Part shown: positions 9,362 to 19,402 of the stretch, piece by piece
Layout: each line of letters opens with the position of its first letter
Position numbering within the stretch: position 1 is the first letter of the stretch
Source of the DNA: Dictyoglomus sp.
GTDB lineage: Bacteria > Dictyoglomota > Dictyoglomia > Dictyoglomales > Dictyoglomaceae
Direction of reading: 5' to 3'
Assembly (NCBI GenBank): GCA_025060475.1
Contig: JANXBZ010000001.1
Coordinates: 124,001-188,000, forward strand
Length of the DNA: 64,000 bases
Notes under the pieces: model-generated
The model's database searches: none
Seen by the model: the letters and a program-made list of their open reading frames with translations, nothing else
Told to the model about the DNA's origin: nothing
Position numbers and translations under genes: made by a program

Positions 9362-10717
9362 CTAATTTTCTCCCTTCTTTACTTTCTTTATAACGTCATT
9401 TTTTAATTCTTTTAAAGAATAAGCTCTATCTTCTTCTACTTTAGTTAAAAATCTCGATGAAATAAATCTCAATATTCCTGAAAATATAAAAATGTAATGA
9501 TATTCAACGAGAGATATATTAAAATTATTCTTTAAATAAAGATTTATTAAAGGAGAAATATTTTCTATTATAAATCCTCCGAGAACATATGCTAAGGCAA
9601 TACCTAAACTAGACACAAATAAATTTAATACAGCTATGTAAAAAGATCTGTGTTCATCAGGCGAAAGATTCAAAGCTAAATTGTTATAACCTAAATCCAC
9701 TGCAGGCCAAAAAATTCCTGCTAATATTTGAATTAGAATTACAATAAATAACCAATTATTAGGCGATGTAAAACACCAAAAAAAAGGTAAAAAAGATATT
9801 ACAGTAATCGAAACTAAGAGAACAGGTTTATTGCCAAACTTATCTATGATCTTCCCCCATATTCTAACAAAAAAAATTATAGTTATATTATTAATCAATT
9901 GAACATATAAAGCTATATCAAAAAAACTCATTTTTAAATACTTTATCATGTAAATATTAAAGAATGGACCAGCAATATTTAATGAAAACTGAAAAATTAC
10001 TGCAAAAATTAAAAACTTTGAGAATTTAGGATGAGTTAGAACCCTTTTAAACATTGAAGTTAATTTTTCCTTAAACTCAAAATTACCCCTCATTGGAGGA
10101 TCATAAACCTTAAAAAAACAAGCAATATCAAGAATACCTAAAATTGTTGAAAACACAAATACTATTGAAAAACCTATAATTCCAGGAATTGTATCCAAAA
10201 ACTTTCCGATAATTAATCCACTAACAAAAGAAGATATCGTTGCCAACATACTTCTCTGACTAAAAAATCTTCCTCTAATCTCTAAGGGAACTAAATCCCC
10301 CATCCATGACATAAAGGAAACATTGAGAAAAGCTCCTCCTAGAGCACTCAGAATAAGAAAGAAAACAATAAAATAAAAAAGAATAACTCTATTAGAAATA
10401 ATCAAAGGTAATATAGCAATAAAAAACCAGGGAACTCTATTAAGAAAACCACTAATAAGAAAAATTAGTTTTCTTTTTTTTGTCCTTTCCAAGACCATTG
10501 AAGCATAAAGTTGAATAGCTCCTCCTAAAACGGGTAAAGCTAACATTATGGCATAAAGTAAATCTCCAAAACCAAGTTCCTTTGCAAAACCTGCAATTGG
10601 TGTACCAACAGTGGTATTAAAGAATACAATTCCAAAGCATACACCTAATATTACAAAATTAAGGCTTTTTCTTAAAGACTCATCTTCAACAAAATCAGAA
10701 GATAAAATCTTCTTCAT
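9362..10717 (-). CDS. MFS transporter
   Basis: A 451-aa integral membrane protein with about 12 hydrophobic segments and the usual central cytoplasmic loop (near residues 210-225). The second half includes KIIDKFGNKPVLLVS, the MFS-type loop between helices, and a short motif near residue 80, ERTKKRKLIFLISGF, plays the same role in the first half. No substrate can be deduced. It lies only 3 bp from the YlmH-like gene and 21 bp from the sugar-isomerase-like gene, all on the minus strand, so the three are probably co-transcribed. A sugar or sugar derivative substrate is a guess from the neighbour. Confidence 0.82.
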   Translation of the reverse strand: MKKILSSDFVEDESLRKSLNFVILGVCFGIVFFNTTVGTPIAGFAKELGFGDLLYAIMLALPVLGGAIQLYASMVLERTKKRKLIFLISGFLNRVPWFFIAILPLIISNRVILFYFIVFFLILSALGGAFLNVSFMSWMGDLVPLEIRGRFFSQRSMLATISSFVSGLIIGKFLDTIPGIIGFSIVFVFSTILGILDIACFFKVYDPPMRGNFEFKEKLTSMFKRVLTHPKFSKFLIFAVIFQFSLNIAGPFFNIYMIKYLKMSFFDIALYVQLINNITIIFFVRIWGKIIDKFGNKPVLLVSITVISFLPFFWCFTSPNNWLFIVILIQILAGIFWPAVDLGYNNLALNLSPDEHRSFYIAVLNLFVSSLGIALAYVLGGFIIENISPLINLYLKNNFNISLVEYHYIFIFSGILRFISSRFLTKVEEDRAYSLKELKNDVIKKVKKGEN

Positions 10718-10738
10718 AAGATAAAATTATAACATAGA

Positions 10739-11530
10739 TTAAAAAACAAAAGATAGGATATTCTTTGTTTTCATAAACAATATTTTAGAAAATTCTCTTG
10801 GGTCTAATTTTTCATATTCTAATCTCCTTATCTCAGGAACTATAAAATTATTAAATCCATTCTCTTTAAGCTGAAGTAAAAGATTTGTTAGAGGAATTAC
10901 TCCATCGCCAGGAAGAATTTGATTAGACTCTTTTAAGTAGTATCGTGGTATATTTTCAGCATCTTTCAAATGTACAAACATAATTTTCGATAAATCTTTA
11001 TCTTTAAAGACATCCATTTCCTCGTTAGAAATATAAAAATGGAAAGTATCAAGAAGAAAAGTTAAACTATGAACTTCTCTAAGAATTTTCCAGGCTTTTC
11101 CAAAGGTATTTATCAAAGAAAATGCATCTATTCTAAGAGTTAAAGTAATATTATTGGGTAAAATAGATAATAGCTTTTTTAAATTTTGAGAAAAAGCAGA
11201 AGACGCAATATTAAAACTTAGCCATTCAGGCTTTCTCCCAGGATTTATCAATAAAAAGGGTATATCCAATTTTAAACTTAGATCTATAAGTTCTCTCCAT
11301 TTATATTCATTAAAGGATTCAACATCCAATCTAATATTATGATTTATCAAAACAGGCTTTAAAGAATTTTCCTCCAAAATCCTTTTTAATTCATCAATAG
11401 TCTTTTCCTTTAAAAATATTTTGATTTTTTCCTCATCTAATTCTATAAATCTACAAAATTCTTTAGATATTAAAACTTCTTCCTCTAAGGGTAGATTTAA
11501 AAAAGTATAACTACTCCAAACTAATTCCAT
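10739..11530 (-). CDS. Sugar phosphate isomerase/epimerase-like TIM-barrel protein
   Basis: A 263-aa protein with the pattern of the AP endonuclease 2 / xylose isomerase-like TIM-barrel superfamily: LLINPGRKPEW near residue 95, LTLRIDAFSLINTFGKAW, FLLDTFHFYIS, MFVHLKDAEN and LPGDGVIPLTNLL. The HLKD plus GDG pair is typical of metal-dependent ketose epimerases and isomerases of the IolE/YcjR kind. The ATG is preceded by TAGGAGG. Together with the adjacent MFS gene this may be a small sugar uptake and conversion unit (inference). The substrate is unknown. Confidence 0.75.
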   Translation of the reverse strand: MELVWSSYTFLNLPLEEEVLISKEFCRFIELDEEKIKIFLKEKTIDELKRILEENSLKPVLINHNIRLDVESFNEYKWRELIDLSLKLDIPFLLINPGRKPEWLSFNIASSAFSQNLKKLLSILPNNITLTLRIDAFSLINTFGKAWKILREVHSLTFLLDTFHFYISNEEMDVFKDKDLSKIMFVHLKDAENIPRYYLKESNQILPGDGVIPLTNLLLQLKENGFNNFIVPEIRRLEYEKLDPREFSKILFMKTKNILSFVF

Positions 11531-11580
11531 GACTTTATCCTCCTAAAAAGAAGAATTATCAATTAAATTTTAACACAAAC

Positions 11581-11609
11581 TTGCTTGAAAAAATAAACTA
11601 TGCTAAACT
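11581..11609 (+). promoter_or_regulatory. Candidate promoter for the two small genes and NrpR-type regulator
   Basis: TTGCTT at 11581-11586, a 17-nt spacer and TAAACT at 11604-11609. It overlaps the first in-frame ATG (11600) of the downstream ORF, which supports initiation at the later ATG at 11657. Pattern-based only. Confidence 0.4.
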
Positions 11610-11656
11610 TATCGGGTAAAATATATAAAGATATAAAGGAGGTAGAATCGAAAAAA

Positions 11657-11842
11657 ATGAGAAAGCCAGAAGAGATTAGACAATTAATTCAAGAATTAAG
11701 CGATTACAGACATTCTAAATTGTTAGATAGTTTTGGTCCTGAATTTATAAGAAGAGAAGTGGCTCAAAAAATGATATATATCCTTCGCTGGGTATTAGAA
11801 GATTCTTCAGTTAATATAAATTTAAGAAGGGAAAGAGAATAA
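11657..11842 (+). CDS. Small hypothetical protein (61 aa)
   Basis: Not recognised. A charged, probably helical soluble protein beginning MRKPEEIRQLIQELSDYRHS and ending in an Arg/Glu-rich tail. The frame is open from an ATG at 11600, but that ATG has no ribosome site and lies inside a candidate promoter, whereas AAAGGAGG at 11636-11643 precedes the ATG at 11657 with a rather long gap. No membrane segment, Cys motif or known domain is visible. It is followed after 11 bp by another small gene and then by an NrpR-type regulator; the three are probably one transcript. Confidence 0.55.
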   Translation: MRKPEEIRQLIQELSDYRHSKLLDSFGPEFIRREVAQKMIYILRWVLEDSSVNINLRRERE

Positions 11843-11853
11843 AGGAGGTAGCC

Positions 11854-12117
11854 TTGCCAAAGTATTCAGGAAATAAATTTGATTGGGAAGAAAAGTTAAT
11901 TTCTCTTTATTATACTGCTTTAGAAAATTATATTGATAAGATTACTCTGTCTCCAAAATTAAAGGAAGAATTAGGCGAAGAATTTGAAGAGGATGATTTC
12001 TTAATTTTAGCAGAATTTCTAGCATCTTTAACGAAAATGTTTTTACATCAACAAGGATGGCTATATCATGACGAGGAAGACTGGATTTTTCCATTTCCTT
12101 CTCCTTATATTCACTGA
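11854..12117 (+). CDS. Small hypothetical protein (87 aa)
   Basis: Not recognised. An acidic protein (EELGEEFEEDDF in the middle, HDEEDW near the end) that finishes in an aromatic/Pro stretch, FPFPSPYIH. It starts with TTG at 11854, 5-6 nt after a perfect AAAGGAGG, which makes real translation likely despite the small size. It sits between the 61-aa gene and the NrpR-type regulator (23 bp gap). No domain can be named. Confidence 0.62.
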   Translation: MPKYSGNKFDWEEKLISLYYTALENYIDKITLSPKLKEELGEEFEEDDFLILAEFLASLTKMFLHQQGWLYHDEEDWIFPFPSPYIH

Positions 12118-12140
12118 AGGCTGTAACTTTTGGAAAACTG

Positions 12141-13136
12141 ATGAATAAGGATATAGAAAGAAAAGTAATAGCAATACTAGAAATTCTTAATTCTTCTCAT
12201 GAACCCGTAGGTGCAACCTACATTTCCAATAAATTATTGGAAAAGGGAATTAATCTTTCGGAAAGAGGAGTTCGTTATCATTTAAGAATAATGGACGAAA
12301 GAGGATTAACAAAAGTGATAGGAAAAGAAGGAAGAGTAATCACCAATAAAGGAAGAGAAGAGTTAAATAATGCCTTAGTAGCAGATAAAATTGGATTCAT
12401 AATAAGTAAAATATCAAGTTTAGCTTTTCGAACCTCTCTAAACATAGATACAGGGAAGGGGGATGTTATATTAAATATCTCCTACATTCCTCGAGGTAAA
12501 TTAAAAAAAGCATTAAATATAATGAAAGAAGTGTTCAATAAAGGATACGGAATAAGTGATAGAATTATAGTCTTTGAAAAAGAAGATGAAGAAATATTTC
12601 CAGGAATTATTGTCCCCGAAAAAGAAGTAATTATCGGAACAGTTTGTAGTGTAACTATTCATGGAATTTTAATTAAACAAGGAATTCCTGTAGAAGCAAA
12701 ATTCGCAGGTATATTAGAAATTAAGGATAGAAATCCTACAAGATTTCTAGAGATAATAACCTATGAAGGAACAACCTTAGATCCTTTAGAAATTTTTATT
12801 AGAAGTAAAATGACCTCTATCTTGTCTGCAGTTAAAAATGGGAGTGGAAAAATTTTAGCAACACTAAGAGAAATTCCCTCTATTGCCCTTAGTAAAGTTG
12901 AAGAAGTATTAAAAGAAATTAGAAAAATAGGATTTCAAGGAAATATATTGTTAGGAAGACCAAACCAAGAGATATTAGGAATTCCTGTTGCTTCTGAAAA
13001 AGTTGGTTTAGTTATTGCTGGAGGCTTAAATCCTTTAGCTGCAGTGGAGGAAGCAGGAATCGAAGCTAGAAACAAAGCTATGGGAATTTTATATGAATAT
13101 TCAAAACTTATTCCTATAAAAGAGTTTCTATCTTAA
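12141..13136 (+). CDS. NrpR-type transcriptional regulator (winged helix plus one NrpR/DUF128 domain)
   Basis: A 331-aa protein. Residues about 5-75 form a winged-helix domain (ATYISNKLLEKGINLSERGV, RYHLRIMDERGL). The rest matches the NrpR (DUF128) domain: FPGIIVPEKEVIIGTVCSVT, GILIKQGIPVEAKFAG, and VGLVIAGGLNPLAAVEEAG. In methanogens NrpR represses nitrogen assimilation genes and is relieved by 2-oxoglutarate. This version has a single NrpR domain, so it probably dimerises to form the full sensor (inference). The link to nitrogen is from the family only; arginine genes flank it on both sides. The 3' end overlaps bioY by 23 bp. Confidence 0.82.
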   Translation: MNKDIERKVIAILEILNSSHEPVGATYISNKLLEKGINLSERGVRYHLRIMDERGLTKVIGKEGRVITNKGREELNNALVADKIGFIISKISSLAFRTSLNIDTGKGDVILNISYIPRGKLKKALNIMKEVFNKGYGISDRIIVFEKEDEEIFPGIIVPEKEVIIGTVCSVTIHGILIKQGIPVEAKFAGILEIKDRNPTRFLEIITYEGTTLDPLEIFIRSKMTSILSAVKNGSGKILATLREIPSIALSKVEEVLKEIRKIGFQGNILLGRPNQEILGIPVASEKVGLVIAGGLNPLAAVEEAGIEARNKAMGILYEYSKLIPIKEFLS

Positions 13137-13638
13137 ATTTAGTTAAATACTTGGAAATAATAATAGCTAAAATTCCTTTTATCAGATCAAAAGGAATAAA
13201 GGGAAAAACTCCTAGGGATAATGCTTTTGAATAATTAATTTTTAAGGAATACATTAGCCAAATACTTCCTAAAAGATAAATAATCAGTAATCCCAAAACT
13301 ATTCCTAAAATTTTCATTTTCTCTCCTTTTTTGGAAATAAAGGAAATAATAGGACTAGCAATTAAAAAACCCCATAAATAACCTCCTGTCGGCCCAAAAA
13401 GAACATTTATCCCTCCCTTTCCTCCCGCAAAAACAGGAAAGCCAATCATTCCCAAGACAAGATAACCTAAGATAATAAAAAAGCTTTCTTTAGGATTGAA
13501 TAATAAACCTATAATGAAAAGGAAAAAAACTTGTAAAGTAAAAGGTACTCTAGTAAAAGGAAGATTTATACTTAGATAACTTCCTATGATCATAAATACA
13601 ATACCCATTGCACATAGAGAAATTTTTCTTGCATTCAT
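13114..13638 (-). CDS. bioY: Biotin transporter BioY
   Basis: The substrate-binding S component of the biotin ECF transporter family, 174 aa with about six hydrophobic segments. Family signatures: NLPFTRVPFTLQVFFL, MIGFPVFAGGKGGINVLFGPTGGYLWGF. No EcfA or EcfT genes are adjacent, so it either works alone, as some BioY proteins do, or uses a shared energising module elsewhere. It lies 25 bp downstream of argH on the same strand and is probably the last gene of that operon, without an obvious metabolic link except that carbamoyl-phosphate synthesis uses bicarbonate and biotin enzymes do too (weak). The strand-opposed neighbour overlaps its end. Confidence 0.92.
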   Translation of the reverse strand: MNARKISLCAMGIVFMIIGSYLSINLPFTRVPFTLQVFFLFIIGLLFNPKESFFIILGYLVLGMIGFPVFAGGKGGINVLFGPTGGYLWGFLIASPIISFISKKGEKMKILGIVLGLLIIYLLGSIWLMYSLKINYSKALSLGVFPFIPFDLIKGILAIIISKYLTKFKIETLL

Positions 13639-13663
13639 ATTATAAAATCCCTCCTTTTAAAGA

Positions 13664-15097
13664 TTATAGATTTATTAATTTCTCTAGAGTAGGAAGAGAA
13701 TTTTTCTTGCTATTCCATTGAAACTTTTGCTCTTTTATATAACCAAATTTTTTATCTATAAGTTCTTTATTAAATAAAGGATTAGGACTTCCTAAGGTTT
13801 TTTTAGAATTTATACTCTTCTCAGGAGAGAAAATCTCCAAAATATCATCAGCAAATAAAGAAGAAAACTTCTTCCATTCTTCTAATGTTAGATTTTCTAA
13901 ATTTTTTCCCATTTCTTCGCAATATTTTACAATTTCTCCAACTATTTTATGAGCTTCTCTAAAAGGAATTCCTTTCATAACTAGATACTCTGCAATATCA
14001 GTAGAGAAGAGAAGGGAATTTTTTGCTAATTCATGCATTCTTTCTTTTTTAAACTTTAATTTTGGTAAAAATCCTATCCAAACCCTAAGAGTTAATTTTA
14101 ATTGATCAATAGCATCAAAAACTGGTTCTTTATCCTCTTGTAAATCTTTGTTATAACTTAAAGGTATACCCTTAAGAATTGCCATTATTTTAAATAAATC
14201 ACCCAAAATCCTTCCTGCTTTTCCTCTTGTTTGTTCTGCTAAGTCTGGATTTCTTTTGTGAGGCATCATACTACTTCCTGTAGAATATTCCTCAGGTAAA
14301 TCAACAAAAGAAAATTCCTTTGTTGCCCACAAAATAATTTCCTCAGAAAGTCTAGAAAGATGTAAAAAGGTTGTAGTAATAAAAAACAAAAATTCCATTA
14401 CAAAATCTCTATCTGATACCGCATCAAGACTATTTTCAGCAATCTTTGAGAATCCAAGAAGTTTAGCAGTAAATTCTCTATCTAGAGGAATATTACTTCC
14501 TGCTAGAGCTCCACATCCTAGAGGTAATACATCTATTCTTTTATAACAATCTTCAAGTCTTTCTAAATCTCTTTGAAACATTTCGTAATATGCTAAGAAG
14601 TAGTGCCCTAAAGTAACAGGTTGAGCATGTTGAAGATGAGTATATCCAGGCATTGGAGTACTAACATATGATTCAGAAAGTTTTAACAGTTCAGCCATTA
14701 AAGAAATAAGCAAATCTGCAATTTCACAAGCTTCCTTTTTTAAATATAGTTTTAAATCTAGAACTATTTGGTCGTTTCTACTTCTTCCTGTATGAATTTT
14801 TTTTCCAAAGTCTCCAGCAATTTTAGTAAGATTTTCTTCTATAAAAGTATGAATATCTTCTGCTCCTTGAATTATATCTAAATCATTTGAAATTTGTCTT
14901 TCCAATTCTAAAATACCATCTTTTATTACTTTCCATTCTTCTTCCTTAATTATTCCTATTTTTTTTAAAGTCAATAAATGAGCACAAGTTCCCACAAGAT
15001 CCTCTTTCCATAATCTTTTGTCAAAAGATAAAGAGAAAGAAAATTCTTCAAAAGTTTTGTCTAAGGGCTGTTTCCATCGATTTCCCCACAAGGACAT
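13664..15097 (-). CDS. argH: Argininosuccinate lyase
   Basis: Cleaves argininosuccinate to arginine and fumarate, the last step of the pathway. 477 aa from the ATG at 15097, which lies 7 nt after GAGGAG; an in-frame TTG at 15112 sits upstream of that site and is less likely. Seen: WGNRW at the start, [18 protein letters not shown], the [14 protein letters not shown] segment, and the superfamily signature [15 protein letters not shown]. The start lies 50 bp inside the 3' end of carB, an unusually long same-strand overlap that suggests translational coupling. Confidence 0.97.
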   Translation of the reverse strand: MSLWGNRWKQPLDKTFEEFSFSLSFDKRLWKEDLVGTCAHLLTLKKIGIIKEEEWKVIKDGILELERQISNDLDIIQGAEDIHTFIEENLTKIAGDFGKKIHTGRSRNDQIVLDLKLYLKKEACEIADLLISLMAELLKLSESYVSTPMPGYTHLQHAQPVTLGHYFLAYYEMFQRDLERLEDCYKRIDVLPLGCGALAGSNIPLDREFTAKLLGFSKIAENSLDAVSDRDFVMEFLFFITTTFLHLSRLSEEIILWATKEFSFVDLPEEYSTGSSMMPHKRNPDLAEQTRGKAGRILGDLFKIMAILKGIPLSYNKDLQEDKEPVFDAIDQLKLTLRVWIGFLPKLKFKKERMHELAKNSLLFSTDIAEYLVMKGIPFREAHKIVGEIVKYCEEMGKNLENLTLEEWKKFSSLFADDILEIFSPEKSINSKKTLGSPNPLFNKELIDKKFGYIKEQKFQWNSKKNSLPTLEKLINL

Positions 15098-18000
15098 CTT
15101 TTTGCTCCTCAAAATAATCTTGTAAAGCTCTATAATCTATCTCTTCATCTATGTTCATTAACATTTTTATAATTGCATTAAAAGTATCCTCTGAAACAAT
15201 ACAAGATATTCCAAGATCATAACATGCCCTTCTCCATGCTTTATCATTTTTACCAATGCTAACTACGAGATCAAATTTTTTCTTAGTCAATGTAAAAATT
15301 TCATCTTTTTCAATATTCAAAGGTAGAAAAATATTACTTTCAGATTTATCTATAGAGTAAAGCTCAAAATTTCTTTTTAATAGATAATCCCAAGGAGCAT
15401 CAAAATAAGTAGTAATCAAAATTTTACCGTTATATAATGGAATTTTTATTCCGCTAGCAAGCAATGCCTTATATAAGGCCTTTTCCCAAGTATAGTCTAT
15501 TCCCATTACCTCACCTGTAGATCTCATCTCTGGACCTAGCTCTACTTCTGCAGACTTTATCTTAGTAAAAGAGAAAACTGGCGCTTTAACCGCAAAATGC
15601 TTAGGCATAGGATATACTTCACTTTCTATTCCAAAATCTTTAAGTTTATATCCAAGAGAAATTTTAGTAGCCCATTTTACTAAGGGTAATTTTAAAGCTT
15701 TGCTTAAAAAGGGCACTGTTCTTGATGCTCTTGGATTTGCCTCAAGTACAAAAACGTTCTCATTTTTATCAATTACAAACTGAATATTTAAAAGACCTCT
15801 AACTTTTAAAGCTAATGCTATCTTTTTTGAATATTCTATAATCTTTTCTTGGGTTTTAAAAGATAAGGAATATGGAGGATAAACAGCAATACTATCTCCC
15901 GAGTGAATTCCAGCCCTTTCGATATGTTCCATAATTCCAGGAATAAAAACATCTTCTCCATCACAAAGAAGGTCTACTTCTGCTTCCTTTCCCAATACAA
16001 ATTGGTCCATCCAAAGAGGCAATATTAAATCTCGTCTTTTGAAATAATTTTCCAATTCTTCAATATTATCTATTATATGCATTGCTCTTCCACCTAATAC
16101 GTAGGATGGTCTTAAAAGCACAGGAAAACCAATGTCTTTTACGACCTCTTTTGCTTCAATAAAACTTCTAACATAAAAACCTTTAGGTCTTGGTATTTTT
16201 AATTTTTGAAGAACCCTGTCAAATTTTTCTCTGTCTTCTGCAAGATCGATACTTTCTTGAGATGTCCCTAATAGATAGAAACCTCTCTTTACTAAGGTCT
16301 TTGATAGGTTTATAGCAGTCTGCCCCCCAAACTGAGAAAGAAAACCTAAAGGTTCTTCTTCTTCCATAACATTTGTAACATCTTCTGAGGTTAAAGGTTC
16401 AAAGTAAAGCCTATCAGATACATCAAAATCTGTACTAAGAGTCTCTGGATTATTATTTATCATAACTGAAACAAGGCCTTCCTCTTTTATGGATTTTACT
16501 GCCTGAACAGTACAATAATCAAATTCTATTCCTTGTCCAATTCTTATAGGTCCGCTACCTAAGACTACTACCGACCTCTGAGGATTTTTAACAACTTCAT
16601 TTTCTTCTTCATACGTAGAATAATAATAAGGAGTTTGAGCAGAGAATTCAGCAGCACAAGTATCAACTATTTTATAAACAGGAAATATCTTATGAATCTT
16701 TCTATATTGGAATATTTCTTCTTTTGAAGCATTAAGAATGCATGAAAGATCATAATCTCCTAATCCTAAACTTTTTAAAAATTTTAATTCTTTTGGGGTG
16801 ATTTCTGAAAGAGATTTACCTTTATATTTTAAAGATAATGCAATCAAATTATATATCTTGCTTAAGAAAAAGGGATCAATTTTCGTAAGTTCATAAACTT
16901 CTTCCACAGTAAATCCTCTTTTAAAACCTTCAGCTATAAGAAAAAGTCTTCTATCATCCGCTTTTTTCAAATAATATTTTATTTCTTCATTGGAAAGATA
17001 GGAAAATTTATCAAAAAATAAGCCTAATTCTAAATCCAAAGAACGTATAGCTTTCAGTAAGGCCTCTTCAAAAGTTCTTCCTAAAGCCATTACTTCTCCT
17101 GTTGCTTGCATTTGGGTGCCAAGACTTCTATCTTCTACTTTAAATTTTTCAAAACCCCAGCGCGGAATTTTTACTACTACATAATCAAGAGCCGGCTCAA
17201 AAGCTGCATAGGTTTCTTTAGTAACAGGATTTTTGATTTCATCTAAAGTCAACCCTATGGCAATCTTTGCAGTAAGCCTTGCAATAGGAAAACCTGTAGC
17301 CTTAGAAGCTAGGGCACTAGATCTACTTACTCTTGGATTTACTTCAATAACATAGTACTCTAAATTTTTAGGATTTAAAGCAAATTGAATATTACATCCA
17401 CCTTCAACTTTTAAACCTGATATAATTTTCAAAGATGCAGTTCTTAACATTTGATATTCACAATCATTTAGAGTTTGAGTAGGAGCCACAACAATACTAT
17501 CTCCTGTATGAATTCCCATTGGATCAAAGTTTTCCATACTACAAATAGTTATAACATTTCCTTTAGAATCTCTCATTACTTCAAACTCTATCTCTTTCCA
17601 ACCTACAACACTCTTCTCTAAAAGAGCTTGCTTTACAGGGCTAAGACTCAAACTTCTCAATAAAGCTTTTTCAAAATCCTCAATTTTTTCAACAATTCCT
17701 CCCCCTGTACCACCTAGAGTATATGCTGGTCTTATAACTAAAGGAAATCCAATCTCATCTATAGCATTTATCCCTTCTTCTAAATTATGAACAATCACAC
17801 TTTTTAAAACAGGTTCTCCAATTTCCTCCATCTTTTTCTTGAATAATTCCCTATCTTCTGCAAAATTAATAGATTCTAATGATGCACCTAAGAGAGGAAT
17901 TCCTAGTCTATCTAAGACTCCTGCAGATGCAAGTTCCATAGCTAAGTTTAAGCCTGTTTGCCCCCCCAACGTAGCGATTATTCCATCAGGTCTTTCTTTT

Positions 18001-18236
18001 TCTAAGATTCTTTCTACAACTTCTGGGATTAAAGGTTCTAGATATATTCTATCTGCCATTTCCCAATCAGTCATTATCGTGGCTGGATTCGAGTTTATCA
18101 AAACTATTTCAATTCCTTCTTCCTTTAATGCTTTACAAGCTTGAGTACCAGAATAATCAAATTCTGCTGCTTGTCCTATTATTATAGGACCTGAACCTAT
18201 AACTAAAACCTTATTAATATTTTTTTTCTTAGGCAC
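15048..18236 (-). CDS. carB: Carbamoyl-phosphate synthase large subunit
   Basis: Makes carbamoyl phosphate from bicarbonate, two ATP and ammonia supplied by CarA, for arginine and pyrimidine synthesis. 1062 aa. Two homologous ATP-grasp halves are visible: [20 protein letters not shown] at the N-terminus and [20 protein letters not shown] near residue 555. The C-terminal regulatory (MGS-like) domain from about residue 930 is present but diverged. Translation starts at GTG (18236) after a GGGTGG-type ribosome site. It lies 20 bp after carA and overlaps argH by 50 bp. Confidence 0.97.
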   Translation of the reverse strand: MPKKKNINKVLVIGSGPIIIGQAAEFDYSGTQACKALKEEGIEIVLINSNPATIMTDWEMADRIYLEPLIPEVVERILEKERPDGIIATLGGQTGLNLAMELASAGVLDRLGIPLLGASLESINFAEDRELFKKKMEEIGEPVLKSVIVHNLEEGINAIDEIGFPLVIRPAYTLGGTGGGIVEKIEDFEKALLRSLSLSPVKQALLEKSVVGWKEIEFEVMRDSKGNVITICSMENFDPMGIHTGDSIVVAPTQTLNDCEYQMLRTASLKIISGLKVEGGCNIQFALNPKNLEYYVIEVNPRVSRSSALASKATGFPIARLTAKIAIGLTLDEIKNPVTKETYAAFEPALDYVVVKIPRWGFEKFKVEDRSLGTQMQATGEVMALGRTFEEALLKAIRSLDLELGLFFDKFSYLSNEEIKYYLKKADDRRLFLIAEGFKRGFTVEEVYELTKIDPFFLSKIYNLIALSLKYKGKSLSEITPKELKFLKSLGLGDYDLSCILNASKEEIFQYRKIHKIFPVYKIVDTCAAEFSAQTPYYYSTYEEENEVVKNPQRSVVVLGSGPIRIGQGIEFDYCTVQAVKSIKEEGLVSVMINNNPETLSTDFDVSDRLYFEPLTSEDVTNVMEEEEPLGFLSQFGGQTAINLSKTLVKRGFYLLGTSQESIDLAEDREKFDRVLQKLKIPRPKGFYVRSFIEAKEVVKDIGFPVLLRPSYVLGGRAMHIIDNIEELENYFKRRDLILPLWMDQFVLGKEAEVDLLCDGEDVFIPGIMEHIERAGIHSGDSIAVYPPYSLSFKTQEKIIEYSKKIALALKVRGLLNIQFVIDKNENVFVLEANPRASRTVPFLSKALKLPLVKWATKISLGYKLKDFGIESEVYPMPKHFAVKAPVFSFTKIKSAEVELGPEMRSTGEVMGIDYTWEKALYKALLASGIKIPLYNGKILITTYFDAPWDYLLKRNFELYSIDKSESNIFLPLNIEKDEIFTLTKKKFDLVVSIGKNDKAWRRACYDLGISCIVSEDTFNAIIKMLMNIDEEIDYRALQDYFEEQKDVLVGKSMETALRQNF

Positions 18237-18256
18237 ACTTCCACCCTCTTATCTTT

Positions 18257-19333
18257 TTAATTTAATAAACTATTAAACTCCTCAAAGATAAATTTAGTAT
18301 CCTGAGGACCTGGAGAAGCCTCAGGATGAAACTGAACTGCTAATAGAGGAAGACTATTATGCTTTATGCCTTCTAAAGTTCCATCATTTAAGTTATAAAA
18401 CCATACTTCAAATCCAGAAGGTAATGTGTCTTCTCTTACTGCATAACTATGATTTTGAGAAGTTATATAAACTTTTCCTGTTTCTATATCCTTTACAGGA
18501 TGATTTGCCCCTCTATGTCCAAATTTAAGTTTATAAGTTCTTGCACCAACACTTAATGCTAATAATTGAATTCCAAGACATATTCCTAATATAGGTTTTT
18601 CTAAAGCAAGGATTTTCCTAATAGTCTCTTGAGTATATGGAACATTTGTGGGATCTCCTGGTCCATTAGATAGAACTATTCCATTAGGATTAAAATTTTT
18701 TATATCCTCAAAAGAGCTCCATGCAGGAAATATTTTTATTCTATAATTATATCTCAGAAGTTCTCTTATTATTCCCCTCTTTACTCCAAAATCTAAGAGA
18801 GCAATTCTCTTTTCTCCCTGAGGATTAAGTTCATAAGGAACAGAAGTTGTAACTTTTCTTACTAAATCTAAATAATTAAAATCAAGTCTTTCTAATTTTT
18901 TAGCAAGAACAAAAGGATCTTTTTCAATTGTTGAAATAATTGCTTTCATTGTTCCAAATTTTCTTATTTCTTTTACAATCTTTCTTGTATCAACTTTATG
19001 AATAGCAACGATATTTTGCTCACAAAAAAATTCTTTTAAAGATAAAGGACTATCCCAGTGAAACTTATAATCATTAAACTCTCTTGCTACAACTCCTTTA
19101 CAAAAGATTTTTTCATTTTCTAGTCTTTTAACATCAATTCCATAATTTCCAATTAGAGGATAAGAAAAAACAATTATTTGATTTGCATAAGAAGGATCAG
19201 TAATAACCTGAGGATAACCAACCATACTTGTATTAAAAACAATTTCCCCATAACTTTCCCCATCGGCACCAAAACTTTCTCCAATGAAACTATGTCCTGT
19301 CTCTAAGACTAATATACCCTCCGTTTTTTTCAT
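18257..19333 (-). CDS. carA: Carbamoyl-phosphate synthase small (glutaminase) subunit
   Basis: Hydrolyses glutamine and channels ammonia to CarB. 358 aa, typical. The N-terminal CarA domain includes FGADGESYGEIVFNTSMVGY; the class I glutaminase half has Cys252 in GICLGIQLLAL and His336/Glu338 in VQFHPEASPGPQD, completing the triad. The ATG follows GGGAGA by 8 nt. An excellent candidate promoter lies in the 69-bp gap after argG, so carAB-argH-bioY may be transcribed independently of pheA-argG. Confidence 0.97.
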   Translation of the reverse strand: MKKTEGILVLETGHSFIGESFGADGESYGEIVFNTSMVGYPQVITDPSYANQIIVFSYPLIGNYGIDVKRLENEKIFCKGVVAREFNDYKFHWDSPLSLKEFFCEQNIVAIHKVDTRKIVKEIRKFGTMKAIISTIEKDPFVLAKKLERLDFNYLDLVRKVTTSVPYELNPQGEKRIALLDFGVKRGIIRELLRYNYRIKIFPAWSSFEDIKNFNPNGIVLSNGPGDPTNVPYTQETIRKILALEKPILGICLGIQLLALSVGARTYKLKFGHRGANHPVKDIETGKVYITSQNHSYAVREDTLPSGFEVWFYNLNDGTLEGIKHNSLPLLAVQFHPEASPGPQDTKFIFEEFNSLLN

Positions 19334-19371
19334 CTTTTTAATCTCCCTTAAAATCCATTTTATTCCTAAGG

Positions 19372-19400
19372 ATTATATACTAAAAACTAAATTTTATCAA
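19372..19400 (-). promoter_or_regulatory. Candidate promoter upstream of carA
   Basis: On the minus strand, TTGATA (19400-19395), a 17-nt spacer and a perfect TATAAT (19377-19372). It begins 3 bp after the argG stop codon. The -10 box ends 38 bp before the carA ATG. Confidence 0.6.
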
Positions 19401-19402
19401 AA

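Noticed and set aside
11600-11656. A start for the small unknown protein at 11600.
   Set aside because: No ribosome site precedes it and it lies within a candidate promoter; the ATG at 11657 follows AAAGGAGG.
17839-18144. A 101-codon plus-strand ORF opposite carB.
   Set aside because: Antisense shadow of conserved ATP-grasp sequence.
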